From positions 1-57,476 of the forward strand of contig NZ_JAJTTH010000018.1 of assembly GCF_021341665.1 (NCBI RefSeq): a DNA stretch of 57,476 nt, given 5' to 3'. The notes beneath the pieces were generated by a model. That model was not told the origin of the DNA. It saw nothing but the letters and a program-made list of their open reading frames with translations, and did not search any database. The stretch comes from Pseudomonas sp. Au-Pse12 (lineage in GTDB: Bacteria; Pseudomonadota; Gammaproteobacteria; Pseudomonadales; Pseudomonadaceae). The position numbers and the translations under genes were made by a program. Shown here piece by piece: positions 33,331 through 40,786 of the stretch (positions within the stretch are counted from its first letter, which is position 1; each line of letters starts with the position of its first letter).

Positions 33331-35427
33331 CTAGAACCCGCTTTCGCGTACCCCCAGCGCCGCCAGGCGCCGCCAGGCCGTGCCCAGCAACGACTCGCTG
33401 CGCCCTTGCAGCACCGCCACGCCGCGAATCGGATGGCTGGGCGCCGGTTGTTCCTGCAACAGTTGCAAACGCACCCCGTACTGCGCCTGCACCGGCTCGG
33501 GGCGGCGGTTTTCGTCACGCCGCACGGCAATCGGCCCATGGTGATCGGAAGTCAGGGCCTCCTGATCGATGGCCGCCACGCCGTTGGCATCCACTTCCAG
33601 CAATTCCACGGGCCAGGCCGGACGCATCGGATCGTCAGCGACAAAACGGCCACTGGCCCCCGGCGCCACCCGCCACAGATCCTCTTCGGCCAGATAACCG
33701 CGCAAACGGGTGCCCCCCTCGACGATCCGCGCCAGCGGCTCCCGGCTTGAAACCCAGCGCCCGGCAACCAGGTTGGGCATCAGGTCGCGCACCTGGCCGG
33801 CCTGCGGGGCGCGCAGCAACAGGCGCTCGCGCCGGGCCTGCAAGCCCCGGTACTCGGCCACGGCTTCCGCCAGGCGCTGTTCGAGAATGCCCACGTCCGC
33901 CGCGGTTTCACTGCGCCCGCCCTGGCGCCGCATCTGCAACTGCAAGACCTCGATCTCGCGCCGCACGATCAACAGGCGCGAGTCGATGTCCGGCGACTCC
34001 AGCTCCACCAGCAGCGCGCCCTGCTCCACCGCCTGACCGTCGATCACATTGACCTGCCGTACCCGCGCAGCGGCCGGCGCATGCAGGGCCGTGACTCGCC
34101 CGGCTTCGAGCATCGCCGGCACCTCCACGCTGCTGCGCCAGGGCAGCGCCACCAGCAACAGCAGCGCCAGCAGGCCCAGGCCGCTGAGCAGAACCCGCGG
34201 GGTATGGGCCTGCTCCCGGCGCGACCACCATTCCCGCGTCTCCTTGACGATGGGTAGAAAGATGAACCAGCCCAACTCCACCAGCATCAGGAAGATCCCC
34301 AGCAACTTGAAGAACAGGTGATAGACCGCCAGAGCGATGCCGAAAAACAGCGCGGCCCGCCACAGCCAGGACATGAAGCCCCACCACAGCAGGCGCCGGC
34401 GCATGCGCGGAGACCAGGGCTCGGGGGCCGGCTCGCCATAGCCGAACAGCAGTTCGCGCAGGCGCCAGCGGCACAGGGCAAAGGCCCGGCCCTGGAGGTT
34501 GTCCACCTCCCACAGGTCGCTGAGCAGGAAGTAGCCGTCAAAGCGCATGAACGGATTGAGGTTGACCGCCAGGGTGGTCAGCCAAGTGGCGCTGGCCAGC
34601 ATGAACGCCGCGGTGCGCGCCGCGCCATCGGGCAACAGCGACCAGGCCAGCAGGGCCATGCAGGCCAGGAGCATCTCGGCCAGGACCCCGCCGGCGCCGA
34701 TCAACAGCCGGGCCTTGCGATCGTTGACCCGCCAGGCATCGCTGACATCGGTGTAGAACAGCGGCAACAGGACCATGAAGGCTACGCCCATGCTCTGCAC
34801 CCGGCAGCCGGCGCGCTTGGCCATGAAGGCATGGCCGAACTCGTGGCACAGCTTGGCGAAGAACAGTGCCACGCCAAAGGCCATGGCGCCGCCCAGGCTG
34901 AACAGGTGGGGAAAGGTCCCCAGGAAGCGCTGCCAGTCCCGCGAGACCAGAAACACCCCGAGCCCCAGCGTCACCGGCAAGCCATAGCGCAGCAGGCCAG
35001 GGCCGAAACGCTGCAGCCAGGGCCAGGCGCGGTTGAGAAAGGCGTCCGGACGCCACAGCGGAATACGGAAGAACAGGTACTGATGCAGCGCCATCTGCCA
35101 CAGGCTCTGGCGCGCCGCGGCGGCTTTCCAGGCATAGCTGGCCCGTTGTTGCGGGTCCATCGCGGCGATCAGGTCGTGGCTGCGCAGAAAGGCCAGCAAC
35201 TGCTCGACTTCACTCTCCCCCAGAGGCAGCCCCGGCTCGCGATTGGCGGCTTCGAGCACCTGGGTCACATCGCCCAGCGACCAGTGGCGCAATAGACGAA
35301 TCGCCTGGGCCCCCAGCTTGAAGTAGCGCCCGCGTATCGGGTCGGCCAGGGTCCAGCGGGGCGAGCCGTCCAGCGCCATGGCGGCCGGCGTCAGTTGCAG
35401 GTCCGGGCGCAGGCTGGGCAGGCTCAT
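33331..35427 (-). CDS. PqqD-like / M50 site-2 protease / HlyD fusion protein
   Basis: A 698-residue inner-membrane protein with three parts. Residues 1-90 look like a PqqD-type winged helix, a fold that binds leader peptides. Residues about 145-420 form a multispanning M50 metalloprotease: AKLCHEFGHA has the HExxH zinc site (195-199) and NPFMRFDGYFLLSD gives the third ligand Asp297. After a membrane helix near 417-433 comes a HlyD-type adaptor (about 434-698) with lipoyl-like halves around GRVTALHAPAAARV and LLRAPQAGQV. The start shares one base with the upstream stop (TAATG). I infer it processes or guides the exported giant protein. Proteins of this type are annotated in other genomes, but I know of no characterised member. 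Confidence 0.85.
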   Translation of the reverse strand: MSLPSLRPDLQLTPAAMALDGSPRWTLADPIRGRYFKLGAQAIRLLRHWSLGDVTQVLEAANREPGLPLGESEVEQLLAFLRSHDLIAAMDPQQRASYAWKAAAARQSLWQMALHQYLFFRIPLWRPDAFLNRAWPWLQRFGPGLLRYGLPVTLGLGVFLVSRDWQRFLGTFPHLFSLGGAMAFGVALFFAKLCHEFGHAFMAKRAGCRVQSMGVAFMVLLPLFYTDVSDAWRVNDRKARLLIGAGGVLAEMLLACMALLAWSLLPDGAARTAAFMLASATWLTTLAVNLNPFMRFDGYFLLSDLWEVDNLQGRAFALCRWRLRELLFGYGEPAPEPWSPRMRRRLLWWGFMSWLWRAALFFGIALAVYHLFFKLLGIFLMLVELGWFIFLPIVKETREWWSRREQAHTPRVLLSGLGLLALLLLVALPWRSSVEVPAMLEAGRVTALHAPAAARVRQVNVIDGQAVEQGALLVELESPDIDSRLLIVRREIEVLQLQMRRQGGRSETAADVGILEQRLAEAVAEYRGLQARRERLLLRAPQAGQVRDLMPNLVAGRWVSSREPLARIVEGGTRLRGYLAEEDLWRVAPGASGRFVADDPMRPAWPVELLEVDANGVAAIDQEALTSDHHGPIAVRRDENRRPEPVQAQYGVRLQLLQEQPAPSHPIRGVAVLQGRSESLLGTAWRRLAALGVRESGF

Positions 35428-36749
35428 TACAGGCCCACGCTCTGGCGCAGGCCGGCCAGGGGACGGCGCAGCAGGTACAGCGCCAGCGGCGCGCGCTGGC
35501 CGAACAGCTTGGCCGTGCCTCGCAGGCCAATGCGCGGCGGCGGTGAATCGGTGAACGCAGCGTCCAGTCGATAGACCAACTGCCCGGCCGGTGTCGACTG
35601 CGCCTCGTAGGCCACCCGCTCCAGCCGCGCCGAATGACGTTGCAACGGGTCGCTATCAAGGAACAGGGCGACCTCGGCATCCGGCTCCAGGGCAATGGCA
35701 TCGCCCACCGCCAGCTCGACGCGCAGCTCGGCCTGGGCCGGGTCGGCGATTTCCATCAGCCGCTCGCCGGTCTGCACCGGCTTGCCGGTCCAGCGCTCGG
35801 CGTCGGCGAACACCGCGATACCGTCGCGCTCGGCGCGAACTTCGCTGCGCTTGAGCAACTCGGCGGCATAGTCGCGCTCGGCGCGCTTCTGCTCGACCCG
35901 GGCGGCCAGCAGGTCGATCTTCGAACTCGACTCGGCATCGGCGAAGGCGCGCTGGGCATTGGCCTTGAGCTCGGCCTCGGCCACCCCGAGCGCCCGCTGG
36001 GCGACATCGGCCTGGGCCTTGAGGGTGGTGCCTTCGAAACGCACCAGCAGGTCGCCGCTCTTCACCGGCTGGTTGGGCTTGACCAGGAACTCGGCAATCA
36101 CCCCGTCCAGCGGCGCGGCCACCACCCGCCCGGCCAGTGGCACCACTTCCGCTGGCGCCAGCACCGACTGGCGCACCGGAACCAGCAACCCCAGCAGCAC
36201 CAGGGCCACCAGCAGGGCCTGACGCTTGCCGGTGAGCCGCAAGCGCCACGGGCGCCGAGGCTGCAAGGCCAACCAGGCATGGCTGTAGGTGTCGCCCAAT
36301 TGCGCCAGCAGGACTTGTTCGGAAGGGCTCCAGGGCGTGTCCCGGGCCAGCCACAGGCCGCCGAAAACCTCGTCCTGGCGGTCCAGCAAGGGCAACCAGA
36401 ACACCTGGGGCGCGGACAGGCTCTGCCAGTCCTCGCGCACCGTGGCGCTGAAGGCTTCCATCGGCACCACCGTCGCCGGTTTCGCCCGCTCCAGCTTGAA
36501 CAGCTGGGCCACGGCCTGTTCGACAAAGGCGACGAAGGGCGCATTGGGCTCCACTGCACTGACCCCGGTCACCGCCCGCACCTTGCCGGCGATCAGCAGG
36601 CAGGCATGGCGAAAGCCGAACAGCGCCTGGCCATCGTTGACCAGGCTGTAGGCCAGCTGTTCAAGGGTGCCCGCGGCGCGGGTCTGGCGTTCAAGGTCAA
36701 GAAACTGGGCAAAGACCCGCTCCACCCCGCCGGCGGCAGGTGCGTTCAC
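35427..36749 (-). CDS. GAF-domain HlyD-family adaptor
   Basis: A 440-residue protein with a cytoplasmic GAF-like domain (about residues 15-165, with FWLPLLDRQDEVFGGLWLARD), one membrane helix (about 174-194) and a periplasmic HlyD adaptor with lipoyl-like GRVVAAPLDGVIAEFLVKPNQPV and a coiled-coil hairpin (about 245-320). A sensory domain on an adaptor is unusual and suggests ligand-gated export. It overlaps the upstream adaptor gene by ATGA and the M50 gene by one base. It is the middle gene of the three-gene adaptor operon. Confidence 0.83.
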   Translation of the reverse strand: MNAPAAGGVERVFAQFLDLERQTRAAGTLEQLAYSLVNDGQALFGFRHACLLIAGKVRAVTGVSAVEPNAPFVAFVEQAVAQLFKLERAKPATVVPMEAFSATVREDWQSLSAPQVFWLPLLDRQDEVFGGLWLARDTPWSPSEQVLLAQLGDTYSHAWLALQPRRPWRLRLTGKRQALLVALVLLGLLVPVRQSVLAPAEVVPLAGRVVAAPLDGVIAEFLVKPNQPVKSGDLLVRFEGTTLKAQADVAQRALGVAEAELKANAQRAFADAESSSKIDLLAARVEQKRAERDYAAELLKRSEVRAERDGIAVFADAERWTGKPVQTGERLMEIADPAQAELRVELAVGDAIALEPDAEVALFLDSDPLQRHSARLERVAYEAQSTPAGQLVYRLDAAFTDSPPPRIGLRGTAKLFGQRAPLALYLLRRPLAGLRQSVGL

Positions 36750-37531
36750 GGCAGCGCCTCGAAATGCGCGGTGCCGCTCATGCCTGCCAGCAGGCCATCG
36801 GCCTTGGGCAGGCTGGCCACCAGCAGCAGGGTCTGGCTGCCTTCATCGATCCGCGCGCCCAGGCGCTTGACCGTGGCCTGCAGCGGCCGGCCGGTTTCAT
36901 CGGGAGTGAAACTGAAGGTCTGGCCGGCCTTGAGCTTGCCCATCCAGCGCGAGGGCACCAGCAGGTGAATCTCCAGGGTGCGGTTGTCGACGATCTCCAG
37001 CAACGGCGCGCCGGCGGACACGCTTTCGTAACGCTGCACCTTGCGCTGCACCACCTGGCCGTCGTAAGGCGCCACCACGCTGCAACGCTTGATCTGCACC
37101 TGATAGACCTGGGATTGCGCCTGGGTTTCGCTGAGCTTGGCTTCGGCACGGGCCACTTCAAAACGGCCCACGGAGTTCAAGGCCGCCAGTTGCTTGTTAT
37201 GGGCCAACTCTTCGCCGGCGCCACGGCTGGCGGCCTGGGCGGCATTCAACTGGGCCTGATAGGCCGAGCAGTCGAAACGCGCCAGCACATCCCCCTTGTT
37301 GAACGATTCGCCTTCGCTGAAGGGCAGATCGACGATGCGCCCCGAGAGTTCACTGGCCAGCATCGCCTGGTCCCGGGCCCGCAACACGCCCCGGGCCTGG
37401 GTCGCGGCGGCCCCCTCGGCCGCCGGACTGTTGAGTAGCGGGTCATCCTGCGCTGCAGGCGTTTGTGCCTGGACCAGACACGCCACGCCGATCAACCCCA
37501 AGCCAAACACCACACCACGAAAACGCCGCAT
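36746..37531 (-). CDS. Periplasmic HlyD/RND-type adaptor
   Basis: A 261-residue exported adaptor. The signal peptide ends near LVQAQTPA (about residue 23). The biotin-lipoyl halves are RARDQAMLASELSGRIVDL and CSVVAPYDGQVVQRK, with a short hairpin of about 70 residues between them and a beta-barrel domain after. It resembles RND-type membrane fusion proteins but has no pump gene nearby. It opens the operon adaptor - GAF-HlyD - PqqD/M50/HlyD, probably working with the TolC-like protein at 20395-21909. Confidence 0.85.
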   Translation of the reverse strand: MRRFRGVVFGLGLIGVACLVQAQTPAAQDDPLLNSPAAEGAAATQARGVLRARDQAMLASELSGRIVDLPFSEGESFNKGDVLARFDCSAYQAQLNAAQAASRGAGEELAHNKQLAALNSVGRFEVARAEAKLSETQAQSQVYQVQIKRCSVVAPYDGQVVQRKVQRYESVSAGAPLLEIVDNRTLEIHLLVPSRWMGKLKAGQTFSFTPDETGRPLQATVKRLGARIDEGSQTLLLVASLPKADGLLAGMSGTAHFEALP

Positions 37532-37768
37532 AGCCGCTACTCCCTGTCGGATGGGCGGAGTCTACGACAGCCTCAGAGCGCGTCAAGCACATGGCCAGCA
37601 TCTTTTTCAGCGCCTTGTGCGGTTCATCCGGCGCGGCCTCTCAAGCGCGTAGCCTGCGCTGAAAAACGTCGAAATCCTGCTTCTGTCTCATAGGTTAGAC
37701 GCTGCAGCTTCTGTATGATTTTCCGCACTTCGGGACCCGCCCATGGTTCTCAGAATTAAGGACAATTC

Positions 37769-39967
37769 ATGCGCCAGTTTCTGCTCTCGTCATTGACCCT
37801 GGCCCTCGCGGCGCTCTGCGCCGGCCAAGCCCAAGCCAGCTCGGACGACATCTGCTCACCGACCTGGAAGCTCTACGCCAACCAGCTGGACGGTTGCAGC
37901 AACCTGCCCTTTCTCAGCCCGGGCAACGACAGCCGGGTCAACCTGCGGCTGCTGCTGGCCGACCAGGGCAGCCTGCCCCTGGCGCCTCGGCCCTTGAGCC
38001 AGGATGACCTGGGCATGGGCTACGGTCCCGTGCCCTTCATGCACTATCGCCTGCACCCGGCGGCCCCCGAACTCGACCCCGACACAGGCAACCCACCCAA
38101 GCCCGGCCCCTCGCCCGCCACCGAGCAGCTCGACAGCCTGCTGCAGGCCGTGGGCCTGCGACGCGACAGCAAGGAAACCGCCGGGGACGGCTTTCTCTCC
38201 GGGGAAGGCAGCCGTTGCCGCAGCAACTCGGACGCCAGCGCCCTGGCCTTTGTCGAGCAGCTCAACCAGGCGCCACTGAGCCCGGAAGAACGCCAGGCCC
38301 TGGCCGAAGCCCGGGTGCAACTGCTGGCCAGTTGCAGCTGGAACGCCAGCGAGATGAGCAAGCTGCTGCCGGGCAACCTGAACTCGGCGGCGGCCAAGGC
38401 GTTCGCCAGCTACCTGCAGGCCGCCGCCGACTTCTACAGTGGCCGCTTCAGCGAAGCCGGCAACGGTTTTGCCGCGCTCAAGGACAATCCCCAGCCCTGG
38501 CTGGCCGAAACCGCGGCCTACATGAGCCCGCGCACCACGCTCAACCTGGCCCAGCAGAACGCCTTCGATGAATGGAGCATGGTCAATCTGGAGCATGTGG
38601 ATAAACCCCTCCTGCAACAGGCCGGCGCCGGTTTCGAGGCCTACCTGAAGGCTTATCCACAGGGCCGTTACGCCGTGTCCGCCAAAGGCCTGATCCGGCG
38701 CGTGCACTGGCTGACGGGCGACACCCCGGCCCTGGCCGACGACTACGCCCGGCAACTGACCCAGGCGCCGGGCACCCCGCGCAACATGCGTCTGGAAGAC
38801 CTGGTGGAAGAAGTCGACTACAAACTGCTGAGCCTGCCCGAAGACAACTTCAAGGCCCCGCTGCTGCTGGCGGTCAAGGACCTGATGCACATGCGCGGCG
38901 CCACGCCGGCGGCATTGACCCGCGACGCCCTGCAACAGCAAAAAGCCCTGTTCGAAGGGCAACCGGCACTGTTCGATTATCTGCAGGCCGCCTTCAGCCT
39001 GTATGTCGAGCAGCAACCGGCCGCGGCGCTCAAGCAACTGCCCAGCCAGTTGCCGGCGCACCTGGACTACCTGAGTTTCAGCCAGCAGACCTTGCGCGGC
39101 CTGGCAATGCAGGCTCAACAGGACTGGAAAGGCGCCGAGGCGCTGTGGCTGCAACTGCTGCCCCTGGCCCAGCAACCGCTGCAACGCGAACAGCTGGAAC
39201 TGGCCCTGGCCTACACCTACGAGCGCAGCGGCCAACTGGACAAGGTGTTCGCCGCCGACTCGCCGATCAAGACCGCCCAGGTGCGCGCCATTCTCCTGCG
39301 CCAGGTGGCCTCGCCCAAACTGCTGCGCCAACAGGCGCAGAAGGCCGACTCGGCAGAAGAGCGCAACGCCGCGCGCTTTATCCTGCTGTACAAGGACCTG
39401 ACCCGCGGCCAGTACGCGGCCTTCGGCCAGGACTACGCGCAACTGCCGCCCACCCTGCCCGACGCCAGTCTTCCCGCCAGCCTGGGCTACATCTACCTCA
39501 GTACCCCGCCATTGCAGGATTTCCACTGGAATGGCGCACAGCCCGAAGCGGAAACCCCCGACTACCGCTGCCCGAGCCTAGTGGAGACGGCCGCCCTCCT
39601 GCAGCGTGATCCCAAGGCTCCGGCCGGGCTGATCTGCCTCGGCGAGTTCATGCGCTTCAGCGGCTTCGACCGCATGCCCCTGGACACCCCGCCACCAGCC
39701 CAGAACCTGGGCGGCACCCCGGATGCGTTCCCGGGCAAGCCGTTCTCGCGGCTCGACGGCTATCAGGTGGTGATCAACAACCCCAAGGCCAGCCGTGACG
39801 ATCGGGCCTACGCCTTGTACCGGGCCATCAACTGCTATGCCTCCTCGGGCCACAACAACTGTGGCGGCGCCGGCGTCGAACCGGCCGTACGCAAGGCCTG
39901 GTTCCGTCAGTTGAAGACCAAGCTGGGAGATACCCAATGGAGCCAGTCATTGCGCTACTACTGGTGA
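37769..39967 (+). CDS. Exported helical-repeat protein of unknown function
   Basis: A 732-residue protein with a signal peptide (MRQFLLSSLTLALAALCAGQAQA, cleaved after about residue 23). The mature protein begins SSDDICSPTWKLYANQLDGCSNLPFL, with paired cysteines, and is then almost wholly alpha-helical with TPR-like segments (for example YPQGRYAVSAKGLIRRVHWLTGD and LAYTYERSGQLDKVF). More cysteines lie near the C-terminus (YRCPSL, LICLGEF, NCYASSGHNNCGG), suggesting disulfides in the periplasm. No function can be assigned. Ribosome site AAGGA is 7 nt before the ATG. A DUF3142 gene overlaps its end by 31 bp, so the pair is probably one unit. Confidence 0.8.
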   Translation: MRQFLLSSLTLALAALCAGQAQASSDDICSPTWKLYANQLDGCSNLPFLSPGNDSRVNLRLLLADQGSLPLAPRPLSQDDLGMGYGPVPFMHYRLHPAAPELDPDTGNPPKPGPSPATEQLDSLLQAVGLRRDSKETAGDGFLSGEGSRCRSNSDASALAFVEQLNQAPLSPEERQALAEARVQLLASCSWNASEMSKLLPGNLNSAAAKAFASYLQAAADFYSGRFSEAGNGFAALKDNPQPWLAETAAYMSPRTTLNLAQQNAFDEWSMVNLEHVDKPLLQQAGAGFEAYLKAYPQGRYAVSAKGLIRRVHWLTGDTPALADDYARQLTQAPGTPRNMRLEDLVEEVDYKLLSLPEDNFKAPLLLAVKDLMHMRGATPAALTRDALQQQKALFEGQPALFDYLQAAFSLYVEQQPAAALKQLPSQLPAHLDYLSFSQQTLRGLAMQAQQDWKGAEALWLQLLPLAQQPLQREQLELALAYTYERSGQLDKVFAADSPIKTAQVRAILLRQVASPKLLRQQAQKADSAEERNAARFILLYKDLTRGQYAAFGQDYAQLPPTLPDASLPASLGYIYLSTPPLQDFHWNGAQPEAETPDYRCPSLVETAALLQRDPKAPAGLICLGEFMRFSGFDRMPLDTPPPAQNLGGTPDAFPGKPFSRLDGYQVVINNPKASRDDRAYALYRAINCYASSGHNNCGGAGVEPAVRKAWFRQLKTKLGDTQWSQSLRYYW

Positions 39968-40692
39968 GGATGAAGTCCCTGGGCTACTGCCTGCTGCCGC
40001 TCTGGCTGTGGTGGGCCACCCCGGCGGCCGGCGCGGCGCCAGTGCAGGCCGCCGACCACGACGCCTTCTGGCTGTGGAGCGGGGTCAAGACCCAGCCAGT
40101 GCTGGCCCGGGCCAAGACCCTGTACATCCTCCAAGGCCAGGTCAGCCGCTCGCGGCGCCATCCGGCCAGCGGCGTCCAGCTCATTGCCCAAGGCCTGCCG
40201 GTGTCGCGCCTGCCCCAGGAACAGGTGTGGGTGGTCTACCGCGCCCACACCCTGGCCTGGACGGAGCCGGTGTATCGCCAGCTGTTCGGCCAGTTGCAGC
40301 GCTGGCAGGCCACGGGCAGCCCGGTGGTGGGCATCCAGATCGACTTTGACAGCAGCACCCGCGACCTCGAACGCTACGGCAATTTCCTCCGCGACCTGCG
40401 CCAGCGCCTGCCCGCGCACTACCGCCTGAGCATCACCGGCCTGATGGACTGGGGCAGCAACGCCGACCCGCAAGCCATCGGCCAGCTCAAGGGCGTGGTG
40501 GACGAAGTGGTGGTGCAGACCTACCAGGGCCGCCAGAGCATTCCCAACTACGCCGCCTACCTGCCGCGCCTGGACCGCATGGGCCTGCCCTACAAGGTCG
40601 GCCTGATCCAGGGCGGCGACTGGCAGGAACCCCAGGCCCTGCGCGACAGCCCCTGGTTCAGGGGCTATGTGGTGTTTTTGCAGAATCCTTAA
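39937..40692 (+). CDS. DUF3142 family exported protein
   Basis: A 251-residue protein matching DUF3142, a family with TIM-barrel, glycoside-hydrolase-like features. Visible blocks are HDAFWLWSGVK, VVGIQIDFDSSTRDLERYGNFLRDLR (acidic cluster at a strand end) and LSITGLMDWGS, VDEVVVQTYQGR. A hydrophobic N-terminus (SLGYCLLPLWLWWATPAAGAAP) is a signal peptide. Two starts are possible: ATG 39937 with GGGAG 7 nt upstream, or ATG 39970, which gives a more usual signal peptide but has GAGG abutting it. The first is listed. It is coupled to the upstream helical-repeat gene. Confidence 0.8.
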   Translation: MEPVIALLLVRMKSLGYCLLPLWLWWATPAAGAAPVQAADHDAFWLWSGVKTQPVLARAKTLYILQGQVSRSRRHPASGVQLIAQGLPVSRLPQEQVWVVYRAHTLAWTEPVYRQLFGQLQRWQATGSPVVGIQIDFDSSTRDLERYGNFLRDLRQRLPAHYRLSITGLMDWGSNADPQAIGQLKGVVDEVVVQTYQGRQSIPNYAAYLPRLDRMGLPYKVGLIQGGDWQEPQALRDSPWFRGYVVFLQNP

Positions 40693-40786
40693 GAGCAAGG
40701 CGGCCCAGCGGACGCCTTCGCTGCCAAGTCAGCTCCCAAAACAGCCGAAAGCGAACAAGGGACCTACGAGTCAGTCAGACGCCCCC

